From assembly GCF_019160155.1 (NCBI RefSeq), contig NZ_JAFNIH010000018.1, positions 186,001 to 250,000 of the forward strand: a DNA stretch of 64,000 nt, in the 5' to 3' direction. Shown here one piece after another: positions 7,573 through 16,150 of the stretch (the first letter of the stretch is position 1; every line of letters starts with the position of its first letter). The notes under the pieces are model-generated. The model ran no database searches and was not told the origin of the DNA. It saw only the letters and a list, made by a program, of their open reading frames with translations. The DNA comes from Pinisolibacter aquiterrae. Lineage in GTDB: Bacteria; Pseudomonadota; Alphaproteobacteria; Rhizobiales; Ancalomicrobiaceae. Both the position numbers and the translations under genes were made by a program.

Positions 7573-9690
7573 ATGACCTTTCCCCGCCTCGCCCCCGCCT
7601 CGGCCCCGACCTGCCCCGCCCGGGACACCAGCCGCACCCTGCACGGCCGGGTGATCCATGACGAATACGCATGGCTGCGGGCCGAGAACTGGCAGGAGGT
7701 GATGCGCGATCCCGCCGCGCTCGCCGCCGACATCCGCGCCCATCTCGACGCCGAGAACGCGCACGCCGCCGCCGCCCTGACCGAGACCGAGGCGTTGCAG
7801 GCGCTGCTCTTCGAGGAATTGAAGGGGCGCATCGAGCAGGACGACAGTTCGGTTCCGGCCAAGGACGGCGCCTTCGCCTATGCGGTGCGCCACGTGCCGG
7901 GCGGCCAGCATCCGATCCACGTCCGTACGCCACGTGACGGCGGCGCCGAGGAGATCCTGCTCGACGGCGACGCGCGCGCGGCCGGCAAGGCCTATTTCCG
8001 GCTCTCCGGCGTCGCCCATTCGCCCGATCATCGCCGCCTCGTCTGGGGCGCCGACGAGAACGGCTCGGAATATTTCACGCTGCGCGTCCGCGATCTCGCC
8101 GAGGGCCGCGATCTCGACGACGTGATCGAGGCGACCGGCGGCGACGTCGCCTGGGCGGCCGACGGCGAGCACTTCTTCTATGTCGCCGTCGACGACAATC
8201 ACCGGCCGTCCAAGGTCTTCCTCCACCGCGTCGGGACGGCGGCGAGCGCCGACGTCCTCGTCTACGAGGAGGCCGATCCCGGCTTCTTCGTCGGGCTCGG
8301 CAAGACGCTCTCCGGCCGCTTCGTCCTGATCGCGATCCACGATCACGAGACCTCGGAGGTCCGGGCGATCGAGGCGAGCGACCCGTCGGCGCCGCCGCGT
8401 CTGGTGGCGCCGCGCGTGACCGCGGAGGAATACGACGTCGAGCACGTCGGCGACGTCTTCACCATCCTCACCAACGGCGGCGGCGCCGAGGACTTCCAGA
8501 TCGTGACGGCCCCGGTCGAGGCGCCCGGCCGCGAGAATTGGCGCCCCCTGGTCGCCCACGCGCCGGGTCGGCTGATCCTGTCGCAGACCGCCTATCGCGA
8601 TCATCTGGTCCGGCTGGAGCGGGTCGAGGGGCTGCCGCGCATCGTCGTGCGTCGTCTCGCCGACGGCGCCGAACATGCCATCGCCTTCGAGGAGGAGGCC
8701 TATTCGCTCGGGCTCTCGGGGGGCTTCGAATTCGCCACCACCGAGATCCGCTTCTCCTATTCCTCGCCGACCACGCCGGCGCGGATCTACGACTACGACA
8801 TGGAGAGCCGCGCGCGGACCTTGCGCAAGGAACAGCGGGTGCCGAGCGGCCATGATCCGGCGGCCTATGTCGCCGCGCGCGTGTTCGCGCCGACCGCCGA
8901 CGGCGAGACCGTGCCGGTCACGCTGCTGCGCGCCCGCGCCACGCCGCTCGACGGCACGGCGCCGCTGCTCCTCTACGGCTACGGCGCCTATGGCATCAGC
9001 ATTCCCGCCGCCTTCTCCACCACCGCGCTGTCGCTGGTCGATCGCGGCTTCGTCTACGCCATCGCCCACATTCGCGGCGGCAAGGACAAGGGCTTCCGCT
9101 GGTATGCGCAAGGACGGCGCGAGGCCAAGACCAACACGTTCGACGACTTCGTGGCGAGCGCCCGCCACCTGATCGCCACCGGCGTGACCCGGGCCGACCG
9201 GATCGTCGCCCAGGGCGGCTCGGCCGGCGGCATGCTGATGGGGGCGATCGCCAATCGGGCGCCGGAACTCTTCGCCGGGATCGTCGCCGAGGTGCCCTTC
9301 GTCGACGTGCTCGCGACGATGTGCGACCCGACCCTGCCGCTGACCCCGCCGGAATGGCCGGAATGGGGCAATCCGATCGAGGACGAGGCGGCGTTCCGCA
9401 CCATCCTCGGCTACAGCCCCTACGACAACGTCGAGGCGAAGGCCTATCCGCCGATCCTGGCGCTCGCCGGGCTCACCGATCCGCGCGTCACCTATTGGGA
9501 ACCGGCGAAGTGGATCGCCCGGCTGAGGGCGCGGGCGAGCGGCGGGCCGTTCCTTCTGAAGACCAACATGGACGCCGGCCACGGCGGCGCCGCCGGCCGT
9601 TTCGATCGGCTGAAGGAAGTGGCTCTGATCCAGGCCTTCGCGCTCGCGGTGACGCAAGGTCGGGCCGAGACCGCCGATCCGACCACTTGA
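7573..9690 (+). CDS. ptrB: Oligopeptidase B (S9 family serine peptidase)
   Basis: This cytosolic peptidase cleaves short peptides after basic residues. The 705-residue length fits the family. An N-terminal seven-bladed propeller precedes the alpha/beta-hydrolase domain. The nucleophile motif GGSAGGML places the catalytic serine at Ser550. LTDPRV supplies Asp636, and DAGHGG supplies His670. The segment YGAYGISIP and the HIRGGKDKGFRWY block are also characteristic of oligopeptidase B. The gene appears to stand alone, with 118 bp before the next gene. All three catalytic residues are present, so the enzyme should be active. Confidence 0.95.
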   Translation: MTFPRLAPASAPTCPARDTSRTLHGRVIHDEYAWLRAENWQEVMRDPAALAADIRAHLDAENAHAAAALTETEALQALLFEELKGRIEQDDSSVPAKDGAFAYAVRHVPGGQHPIHVRTPRDGGAEEILLDGDARAAGKAYFRLSGVAHSPDHRRLVWGADENGSEYFTLRVRDLAEGRDLDDVIEATGGDVAWAADGEHFFYVAVDDNHRPSKVFLHRVGTAASADVLVYEEADPGFFVGLGKTLSGRFVLIAIHDHETSEVRAIEASDPSAPPRLVAPRVTAEEYDVEHVGDVFTILTNGGGAEDFQIVTAPVEAPGRENWRPLVAHAPGRLILSQTAYRDHLVRLERVEGLPRIVVRRLADGAEHAIAFEEEAYSLGLSGGFEFATTEIRFSYSSPTTPARIYDYDMESRARTLRKEQRVPSGHDPAAYVAARVFAPTADGETVPVTLLRARATPLDGTAPLLLYGYGAYGISIPAAFSTTALSLVDRGFVYAIAHIRGGKDKGFRWYAQGRREAKTNTFDDFVASARHLIATGVTRADRIVAQGGSAGGMLMGAIANRAPELFAGIVAEVPFVDVLATMCDPTLPLTPPEWPEWGNPIEDEAAFRTILGYSPYDNVEAKAYPPILALAGLTDPRVTYWEPAKWIARLRARASGGPFLLKTNMDAGHGGAAGRFDRLKEVALIQAFALAVTQGRAETADPTT

Positions 9691-9808
9691 GCGTTGCGCC
9701 TGCGGGCGATCCGAGACACAGTCGCCCCACGAAGGGCTCCATCGAGCGCCGTCGGCAGCGATCTTCGGCGGATCGCCCGAGGCCGCGCGCCGAGCGGAAG
9801 GAAACCGC

Positions 9809-11587
9809 ATGACGCGATACGACATCCATCTGATCAAGCCGACGCGTTACGACGACGACGGATATCCGTTGCAGTGGTACCGCTCGCTGATCCCGTCGAA
9901 TTCGCTCGCCTGCGTCGCCGGGCTGGTGCACGACGCGATCGCGCGCGAGGCGCTCGGGGCGAACGTCGAGCCCCATGTGCACATCGTCGACGAGACCCAC
10001 ACGATGGTCGATCCGGACCGGATGATCGCTCGCCACAGGCAGGGCGGCGGGCGCACCGTCGTCTTCCTGGTCGGGGTCCAGTCCAATCAGTTCCCCCGCG
10101 CGGTCGACATCGCGCGGCCGCTCCGGGCCGCCGGCATTCCCGTGGCGATCGGCGGTTTCCACGTCTCCGGCTGCGTGTCGATGCTCGACGAGATGCCGGC
10201 CGATCTGAAGGAGGCGCAGGCGCTCGGCATCTCCTTCTTCACCGGCGAGGCCGAGGAAGGGCGCATCGACGAGGTGCTGCGCGACGGTTTCGACGACGCG
10301 CTGAAGCCGATCTACGACCATCTCCCCGACGCGCCCGGGCTCGCCGGCCAGCCGACGCCGTTCCTCGAGGCGGACGAGATCCGGCGCAACATCTCCGCCT
10401 ATGCCAGTCTCGATCTCGGCCGCGGCTGTCCGTTCGAGTGTTCGTTCTGCTCGATCATCAACGTCCAGGGCCGCAAGAGCCGGTTCCGCACGCCCGACGA
10501 TCTCGAGAAGATCGTCCGCGAGAACGCCGCCAACGGCATTTCGCGGTTCTTCCTGACCGACGACAACTTCGCCCGCAACAAGAACTGGGAAGCCTTCGTC
10601 GATCGTCTGCTGCTCCTGCGCAAACAGGGGCTGCGGGTGCGCATGGCGGTGCAGGTCGACGCGCAGGCGCACAAGACGCCGCGTTTCATCGAGAAGCTCT
10701 GCGCCGTCGGCGCCGATCAGATCTTCATCGGGCTCGAGAACATCAACCCGGACAATCTCGAATCCGTCAAGAAACGCCAGAACAAGATCGAGGATTATCG
10801 CAAGACGATCCTCGCCTGGAAGCGCTACTCGGTGGTTATCATCTGCGGCTACATCGTCGGATTCCCGAACGATACGCGCGAGTCGATCGGCCGCGACATC
10901 GAGACGCTGAAGCGCGAGCTGGCGATCGACATGATCTACCTGAACTATCTGACGCCTCTGCCGGGCAGCGAGGACCATCAACGCCTCACCCGCCAGGGCG
11001 TCTGGATGGATCCGGACATGAACCGCTACGATCTCAGCCACCGGGTGACGCACCATCCGGTGATGAGCGACGCGGAATGGGAAGGCGCCTATACCGACGC
11101 CCACCGCGCCTTCTACGACTGGTCGCACATGCGCACGATCATCCGCCGCATGGTGGCGATGAAGTCGACCAAGCGCTACACGACGCTGATCCGGCTGGTT
11201 CTCTATCGCGAGGCGGTCAGGCTCGAGAGCGTCGCGGCGCTGGAGGCCGGTTATGGCCGGATCCGCCGGCGCCGGCAGCGCCGACCGGGCCTGCCGCTCG
11301 AGAACCCGCTCGTCTTCTACACGCGCCACTGGTGGCGGTTCGTGCGTTCCGGTGCCACCGCGCTCGTCACCTATGGCCGGCTCTACCGCTTCATGGTCAA
11401 GACCCAGCGCGATCCGAAGCGGTTCGACTATGTCGACGACGCGATCCGGCCGATCTCGGAGGACAACCCCGAGGCGCTGATCGCGGCGACCCGGGCGACG
11501 CCGATCTCACTCAAGCGCCAGCAGCGGGCGGCGGCCGCGCACGCCGACCATCATCCCCCGACCGAGGCGGCGAGCGGAACCCGCTGA
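9809..11587 (+). CDS. B12-binding-domain radical SAM protein
   Basis: The 592-residue protein has a Rossmann-like N-terminal cobalamin-binding-type region (about 70-190; VFLVGVQSNQFP, then AAGIPVAIGGFHVSGC). A radical SAM domain follows, whose [4Fe-4S] ligands lie in CPFECSFC (Cys207, Cys211, Cys214). Further radical SAM strands are FFLTDDNF, DQIFIGLENINPDN and VIICGYIVGFPNDT. A basic C-terminal region of about 150 residues follows. No DxHxxG base-off motif is evident, so cobalamin use is uncertain. Such enzymes carry out methylations, ring contractions or Mg-porphyrin cyclisation; the substrate cannot be told here. A clear terminator follows the gene. Confidence 0.8.
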   Translation: MTRYDIHLIKPTRYDDDGYPLQWYRSLIPSNSLACVAGLVHDAIAREALGANVEPHVHIVDETHTMVDPDRMIARHRQGGGRTVVFLVGVQSNQFPRAVDIARPLRAAGIPVAIGGFHVSGCVSMLDEMPADLKEAQALGISFFTGEAEEGRIDEVLRDGFDDALKPIYDHLPDAPGLAGQPTPFLEADEIRRNISAYASLDLGRGCPFECSFCSIINVQGRKSRFRTPDDLEKIVRENAANGISRFFLTDDNFARNKNWEAFVDRLLLLRKQGLRVRMAVQVDAQAHKTPRFIEKLCAVGADQIFIGLENINPDNLESVKKRQNKIEDYRKTILAWKRYSVVIICGYIVGFPNDTRESIGRDIETLKRELAIDMIYLNYLTPLPGSEDHQRLTRQGVWMDPDMNRYDLSHRVTHHPVMSDAEWEGAYTDAHRAFYDWSHMRTIIRRMVAMKSTKRYTTLIRLVLYREAVRLESVAALEAGYGRIRRRRQRRPGLPLENPLVFYTRHWWRFVRSGATALVTYGRLYRFMVKTQRDPKRFDYVDDAIRPISEDNPEALIAATRATPISLKRQQRAAAAHADHHPPTEAASGTR

Positions 11588-11623
11588 GCGGCCCGCAGTC
11601 CCATCGAGGGATCCGAAACGACG

Positions 11624-11652
11624 AACGGCCGCGACATGTCGCGGCCGTTTTT
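11624..11652 (+). terminator. Rho-independent terminator after the radical SAM gene
   Basis: A perfect inverted repeat spans 11624-11649 (arms AACGGCCGCGAC and its complement around a two-base centre) and is followed directly by a run of T residues. It lies 36 bp past the radical SAM stop. Confidence 0.88.
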
Positions 11653-11691
11653 GTCATCGAAGACCGATGCGCTCCTCGCCAGGAGCGGGTC

Positions 11692-11895
11692 TCACTTCTT
11701 CATCGGGCAGGTGTTGATGCCGAGAAGCGTGTAGGCCGGGCAGAAGCCGAGCAGCGCGGTCGCGAGCGGAACCACACCGATCCAGCCGATCCACCTCCAG
11801 GAAATGGTCGCCGGAGCGAGCAGGGCGAAGGCGATCAGGGCCAGCCCGACCACGATGCGCAGGATCTTGTCGAGTCCACCGACGTTGGCAGTCAT
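11692..11895 (-). CDS. DUF2892 small inner-membrane protein
   Basis: This 67-residue protein has two hydrophobic helices (KILRIVVGLALIAFALLAPA and GWIGVVPLATALLGFCPAY) and ends in LLGINTCPMKK. It matches DUF2892, the membrane part of YgaP-type proteins. The C-terminal cysteines in FCPAY and NTCPMKK are family features. The ATG at 11893-11895 was chosen because the protein then begins with the usual NVGGLDKILR and a GAGGTG ribosome site sits 8-13 bases upstream. It lies 107 bp downstream of a Crp-family regulator gene on the same strand. This pairing is frequent and suggests regulation by it. The precise role is unknown. Confidence 0.82.
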   Translation of the reverse strand: MTANVGGLDKILRIVVGLALIAFALLAPATISWRWIGWIGVVPLATALLGFCPAYTLLGINTCPMKK

Positions 11896-12002
11896 GTTCG
11901 TCACCTCGTCTCGTTCGTTGTCGCGGCCGAAGGAGCCCCTCCCCATCGTCCACCGCAATCGATCGAGGCCACTCTAGACCCACGGCGCCGATCCGTCGGT
12001 GA

Positions 12003-12731
12003 TCAAGTCACCGGAACCGATCGCGCGACCGTCTCGCCGATCACCTCTCGGTGATCGGCGCCGGCGCGATCCTCGAGATCGGCGTAGCGCATGAGCCCGG
12101 CGCGATCGACGACCTCGACGGCGCCGCGTCCGAGGCGGACCACACCGCGCTTCTCGAAGGCCTTGAGGTGGCGGCTGATCACCTCGCGGGCGGTGCCCAA
12201 TTCGACCGCGAGATCCTGATGGGTGACCTCGATCGGTCCGGGTCCCCGGGCGGCGAGATGGCGGGCGAGGCGGGCATCGATGCGATGGAACACCGCCGCC
12301 TGCATGGTCGCCAGGATCTCGGCGACGCGGCGGCCGTAGCCGGCGAAGACGAAGCGGCGGAAGGCGTCCGAGCGGGCGATCAGCTCGTCGAAGACGGCGA
12401 CGGGAACGGCAACCCCGAGGGTCGGCTCCTCGACGATGCCTTCCGCCGAATAGACGTCCTCGCCGAGCAGGCAGGCCGTGGTCAGGACGCAGCTCTCGCC
12501 GCGCCGAACCCGGTAGAGCACGATCTCGCGGCCGGTGTCGGCGATCATCTGGACCCGCACCGAGCCCTCGAGCACCAGCAGGTAGACGCCGCAGGGCGCG
12601 CCGGGCGAGAACACCGTGGTGCCGGTCGGCAGCGCCGTCACCTGGGCGCGTTCGGCGAGACGATCACGATCCGCCGGCGCCAGACGCGCGAGGCCGGCGA
12701 AGGCGTCGATCCAGCTCGATTGGGGCGGCAC
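12003..12731 (-). CDS. Crp/Fnr family transcriptional regulator
   Basis: This 242-residue protein has an N-terminal cyclic-nucleotide-binding-type beta roll (TTVFSPGAPCGVYLLVLEGS) and a C-terminal winged helix (VTHQDLAVELGTAREVISRHL). The GTG start at 12729-12731 was chosen over an in-frame ATG at 12785. The GTG is preceded by an ideal GGAGG five bases away, whereas the ATG would overlap the upstream gene and add an implausible basic tail. The protein lacks the four-cysteine pattern of FNR, so direct O2 sensing by an Fe-S cluster is unlikely. It probably regulates the downstream DUF2892 gene, by inference from position. Confidence 0.88.
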   Translation of the reverse strand: MPPQSSWIDAFAGLARLAPADRDRLAERAQVTALPTGTTVFSPGAPCGVYLLVLEGSVRVQMIADTGREIVLYRVRRGESCVLTTACLLGEDVYSAEGIVEEPTLGVAVPVAVFDELIARSDAFRRFVFAGYGRRVAEILATMQAAVFHRIDARLARHLAARGPGPIEVTHQDLAVELGTAREVISRHLKAFEKRGVVRLGRGAVEVVDRAGLMRYADLEDRAGADHREVIGETVARSVPVT

Positions 12732-12762
12732 GCGACCTCCGGTGGACCGCCGAACGCGGCGA

Positions 12763-13389
12763 TCAATCGATGAACAGGGCGTCATGGTAACGCGTCCGAT
12801 CGACGATCTCCACATCGAGACCGGGAAGGGTGAGCGCGTGGTCGGGACGCCGGGCCGGCGGCGGAGGCGAGGGCGGCGCCACGAAGGTGGGACGCGGACG
12901 GCGCTCGCCGTGTTCGATCCGATGCAGGCGCAACCGCGTCTCGCGGCTGTCCGGCCCCCAATAGCCGTCGGCACCGGCGACATAGGCGTCGCGCTCGACG
13001 AGGGCGTGGCGGGCATGGCGGGCGAGTGCGTCGGCCGAAAGCGGCTTGACCAGGAAGCCGTCGACCCCGGCGGCGACGGCCGGTTCCAGCACGGCGCGCA
13101 CCGCCAGGCCCGACACCATGACGATCGCCATGTCGGGATTGGCGATGCCGACGAGGCGGCGCACGCGGCGGACCCATTCGATCCCGTTCTGCCTCGGCAT
13201 CACCAGACCGACGAAGGCGATGTCGACGCCGACCTCGGTCACATGGGTCAATGCATCGGCGGGATCGCCGAACACCTCGACCCGGCGAAATCCGAGCTGC
13301 CGCAGCAGGGTGCGCATCAGGTTCTGGAAATTGCGATTGTCGTCGAGGACGGCGACCCGGGCGCGGGCGAAGGTGTCGACGATGGTCAT
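12763..13389 (-). CDS. Receiver-domain protein lacking the phospho-acceptor aspartate
   Basis: The 208-residue protein has a CheY-like receiver at about residues 10-130. It keeps the acidic pair Asp16/Asp17 in VAVLDDNRNF and Lys115 in GFLVKPLSAD. However, the position four residues before the conserved proline of VMP, normally the phosphorylated Asp, is Gly61 (AFVGLVMP). The protein therefore cannot be phosphorylated in the usual way and looks like a pseudo-receiver. The C-terminal 80 residues are Pro/Arg-rich with no recognised output domain. It is followed by the Crp regulator gene 31 bp downstream. The assignment to the receiver fold is firm; the role is unknown. Confidence 0.82.
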   Translation of the reverse strand: MTIVDTFARARVAVLDDNRNFQNLMRTLLRQLGFRRVEVFGDPADALTHVTEVGVDIAFVGLVMPRQNGIEWVRRVRRLVGIANPDMAIVMVSGLAVRAVLEPAVAAGVDGFLVKPLSADALARHARHALVERDAYVAGADGYWGPDSRETRLRLHRIEHGERRPRPTFVAPPSPPPPARRPDHALTLPGLDVEIVDRTRYHDALFID

Positions 13390-13481
13390 CCGCGCCTCCC
13401 CTAGCGTCAGATCCCTCGCCCGTCAAATTGCGCAGAGAAGTCCAACAAGCCGTTAACGTTGGGTCATCTCACGTCATGGTC

Positions 13482-13517
13482 ATAAAAACACATCGGCCGG
13501 GCACGAGGCCCGGCCGA
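13482..13517 (-). terminator. Rho-independent terminator of sodB
   Basis: Read on the minus strand, a perfect 10-bp stem (TCGGCCGGGC with GCCCGGCCGA) with a 5-base loop is followed by TGTGTTTTTAT. It lies 31 bp past the sodB stop. Confidence 0.85.
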
Positions 13518-13547
13518 AGATCGTCGCGCGTCGCGAAACGGGGGCGA

Positions 13548-14147
13548 TCAGGCCGCCTTCTCGTAGCACTCGAGCACGTAGTCCCAATTGATCAGGTGAT
13601 CGACGAAGGCCTCGAGGAACTTGGCGCGCAGGTTGCGGTAGTCGATGTAGTAGCCGTGCTCCCACACGTCCGCCGTGAGGATCGGGGTGGCGCCCGAGGT
13701 CAGCGGATTGTCGGCGTTCGAGGTCTTGGTGATCGTGAGCTTGCCGTCCTTCAGCGCGAGCCAGGCCCAGCCCGAACCGAACTGGGTGACGCCGGCCTGG
13801 ATGAAGTCGGCGCGGAACTTGTCGTAGCCGCCGAGGTCGCTGTCGATCAGGGCCTGGATCTTGGCCGGGATCTTGGTGCCGCCGCCGTCCTTCTTCTGGA
13901 ACTTCCAGAACTCGGCGTGATTGAAGTGCTGAGCGGCGTTGTTGAACACCGGAGCGTTCTTGCCGGCGGAGGCGACGATCACCTCCTCGAGCGACATGCT
14001 CTCGAACTCCGTCCCCTTGATCAGATTGTTGAGGTTGGTGACGTAGGTCGCGTGATGCTTGTCGTGATGGAACTCGAGGGTCTCGGCCGAGGTATAGGGC
14101 GCGAGCGCATCATAGGCGAAGGGAAGCGGGGCGAGTTCGAAAGCCAT
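13548..14147 (-). CDS. sodB: Superoxide dismutase, Fe/Mn family
   Basis: This enzyme dismutates superoxide to O2 and H2O2 in the cytoplasm. The 199-residue protein shows the family order: FELAPLPFAYDALAPYTS, metal ligand His27 in LEFHHDKHHATYV, a second His in NNAAQHFNHAEFWK, and the Asp/His pair in DVWEHGYYIDYRN. The start at 14145-14147 fits the usual N-terminus, and an AGGAG site lies upstream; the frame is open for 45 further codons but these do not resemble the family. It has its own terminator. The gene name assumes the iron form, which is usual for such alphaproteobacterial proteins; metal preference cannot be proven from sequence. Confidence 0.95.
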   Translation of the reverse strand: MAFELAPLPFAYDALAPYTSAETLEFHHDKHHATYVTNLNNLIKGTEFESMSLEEVIVASAGKNAPVFNNAAQHFNHAEFWKFQKKDGGGTKIPAKIQALIDSDLGGYDKFRADFIQAGVTQFGSGWAWLALKDGKLTITKTSNADNPLTSGATPILTADVWEHGYYIDYRNLRAKFLEAFVDHLINWDYVLECYEKAA

Positions 14148-14289
14148 CGGGGGAATCTCCTGACGAGAAACGGGCCGTTCCCACCTTCGGGGAACGGCCG
14201 GGAGGGGCCGAGAGGGAACATAAGCAGCTCTACTGATCCCGGCAACCGCCGTCTCGGAATTCTTCTCGAGTGTGGAGCGCACGGCTCCC

Positions 14290-15156
14290 TCAGGCGTGAG
14301 CGAAGTCCCAATAGAGGCGCCGGGCGAGACGATAGACCGGACCGGGCTCGAGCGCGCGGGTCTCGAAGCGGGTGATCGGCATCACTTTGGTGTAGTTGCC
14401 GGTCGAGAACATCTCGTCGGCGGCGAGGAAATCCTCGTAGCGCAGGGTCTTCTCCACCACCGGCGTGCCGGCCTTGCGCAAGAGGTCCATCACCCGGGCG
14501 CGGGTGATGCCGGCGAGATAGGTGCCGTTCGCCGAGGGCGTCATGGCGATGCCGTCCTTGACCATGAAGACGTTGGCGGAAGCGAGCTCGGCGACGTTGC
14601 CGAGGAGGTCGAGCACCATGGCGTTGTCGAAGCCGCGGTCGCGCGCCTCGCGGGCGGCGCGGGCGTTGTTGGGATAGAGGCAGCCGGCCTTGGCGTTGGT
14701 CGGCATGCATTCGATCGTCGGCCGGCGGAAGCGCGACAGCGTCACCGAGATGCCGGTCGGCTCGTGCATCGGCGCTTCCCAGAGCGACAGCGCGAAGCGG
14801 GTGGAGGCGGGATCGGCGCCGATCACCAGGCTGGGATCGTCGTCCTCGCCCCAGTAGCTCGGCCGGATGTAGAGCGCGGCGTCGCGATCGAAGAGTTTCA
14901 GCCCGTCGCGGGCGAGTTCGAGGATCTCCTCGTCGCGCATGGTCGGGGCGAGCCCGACGGCCTCGGCCGAGCGATTGACGCGGGCGCAGTGGCGATCGAG
15001 GTCGGGGGTGACGCCCTCGAAGGCGCGAGCGCCGTCGAACACCGACGTGCCGAGCCAGAAGGCATGGCTGCGCGGCCCGATCAGGGGCGGGTTGCCCTCG
15101 ATCCAGGCACCGTCGTACCAGGTCCAGGTCTTCGGAATCGGGGTGCCATGCGCCAT
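14290..15156 (-). CDS. ilvE: Branched-chain amino acid aminotransferase (class IV)
   Basis: This PLP-dependent enzyme transfers the amino group between branched-chain amino acids and 2-oxoglutarate. The 288-residue protein contains the fold-type IV signatures: an early PRSHAFWLGTSVFDGARAF, the PLP-lysine context NAKAGCLYPNNARAAREA, and FDNAMVLDLLGNVAELASAN. The start at 15154-15156 (MAHGTPIPKTW) is preceded by GCGAGG. Class IV enzymes also include D-amino acid aminotransferases and aminodeoxychorismate lyases, but the length and the EGNPPLIGPRSHAFWLG context favour the branched-chain type. It may be one of several paralogues, as alphaproteobacteria often have a few. Confidence 0.85.
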   Translation of the reverse strand: MAHGTPIPKTWTWYDGAWIEGNPPLIGPRSHAFWLGTSVFDGARAFEGVTPDLDRHCARVNRSAEAVGLAPTMRDEEILELARDGLKLFDRDAALYIRPSYWGEDDDPSLVIGADPASTRFALSLWEAPMHEPTGISVTLSRFRRPTIECMPTNAKAGCLYPNNARAAREARDRGFDNAMVLDLLGNVAELASANVFMVKDGIAMTPSANGTYLAGITRARVMDLLRKAGTPVVEKTLRYEDFLAADEMFSTGNYTKVMPITRFETRALEPGPVYRLARRLYWDFAHA

Positions 15157-15395
15157 GAGAGTGCCTCGCGGATCGAACAAGGAGAAGCTCGAATGGTATT
15201 CTCTGACGATCGTTCAGGAAAGAGTGTTTCGCGCGGGCATGGCGGCTCTGCGAGGCCTCGGCGCGGCTTGTTCGGGGCAATCCGGGGGAGAAACGCCGGA
15301 GGCGGCCGTGAGAAAGGCGTGAAAGCGGTCCAAAGAGCGGTTTCCTCGCGGCTCTGATCGGTTCATTGTCGCGAACCCCACGAGCGGAGCGACGC

Positions 15396-16058
15396 ATGGC
15401 CCACGCGATCTATGTCTTCGACGGCTACGGAACTCTCTTCGACGTCCACGCAGCGGTGCGCCGGCACGCCGACGAGGTCGGCCCGGAGGGACAACTGCTT
15501 TCGGCGCTGTGGCGCGCCAAACAGCTCGAATATTCCTGGATGCTGACCATGATGGGTCGCTACCGGGATTTCTGGGTGCTGACCGAGGAGGCGCTCGACT
15601 ATGCGTTCGAGCGGGTTCCCGAGGCCAACCGGGCGTCGCGGGCGGCGCTCCTCGACGCCTATTGGACCTGCGACGTCCACACCGACGTGCCGGAGGTGCT
15701 GAAGCAGCTGAAGCTGCGCGGCGCCAAGATCGTGATTCTCTCCAACGGCACGCCGAAGATGCTGGACGCGGCCTGTCGCTCGGCCGGGATCGACGACGTG
15801 GTCGACGAGATCATCTCGGTCGACGAGATCAAGGTCTACAAGCCCGATCCGCGCGTCTACGATCTGGTGACGACGCGCTTCCGCTGCTTCCCGGAGGCGG
15901 TGTCGTTCCAATCCTCCAACCGCTGGGACGCGGCCGGAGCGACCGCCTTCGGCTTCCGCTCGGTCTGGGTCAACCGCAACGGTCTGCCGGAGGAGTACCA
16001 CGACTTCCGCCCGGCCGCGGTCCTGCCGAGCCTCGAGGGCCTGTTGGCGCTCGGCTGA
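15396..16058 (+). CDS. Haloacid dehalogenase, type II
   Basis: The 220-residue protein belongs to the HAD superfamily. The nucleophile motif is VFDGYGTLFD, motif II is VILSNGTPKML, the motif III lysine lies in KVYKPDPRVYDL, and the last motif, SFQSSNRWDAAGATAFG, is that of L-2-haloacid dehalogenases. Such enzymes hydrolyse L-2-haloalkanoic acids to D-2-hydroxy acids. The start at 15396 follows GGAG by 6 bases and gives the expected N-terminus. The gene is isolated, with a hairpin terminator downstream. The physiological substrate is not certain, since many genomic members have unknown targets. Confidence 0.9.
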   Translation: MAHAIYVFDGYGTLFDVHAAVRRHADEVGPEGQLLSALWRAKQLEYSWMLTMMGRYRDFWVLTEEALDYAFERVPEANRASRAALLDAYWTCDVHTDVPEVLKQLKLRGAKIVILSNGTPKMLDAACRSAGIDDVVDEIISVDEIKVYKPDPRVYDLVTTRFRCFPEAVSFQSSNRWDAAGATAFGFRSVWVNRNGLPEEYHDFRPAAVLPSLEGLLALG

Positions 16059-16090
16059 GGCCGGACGACCGAGACGACCCCGAGACCGAC

Positions 16091-16130
16091 ACGGCACCCC
16101 CCCGAGATCGGCGAGATCCCGGGGGGCCGT
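16091..16130. terminator. Hairpin between convergent genes
   Basis: A long imperfect stem runs from ACGGCACCCCCCC at 16091 to GGGGGGCCGT ending at 16130. The inner GAGATC/GATCCC pairing has one mismatch. It separates the convergent dehalogenase and phytase-like esterase genes and probably serves both. Confidence 0.6.
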
Positions 16131-16150
16131 GTTCGATCCGTGTCGGACGA

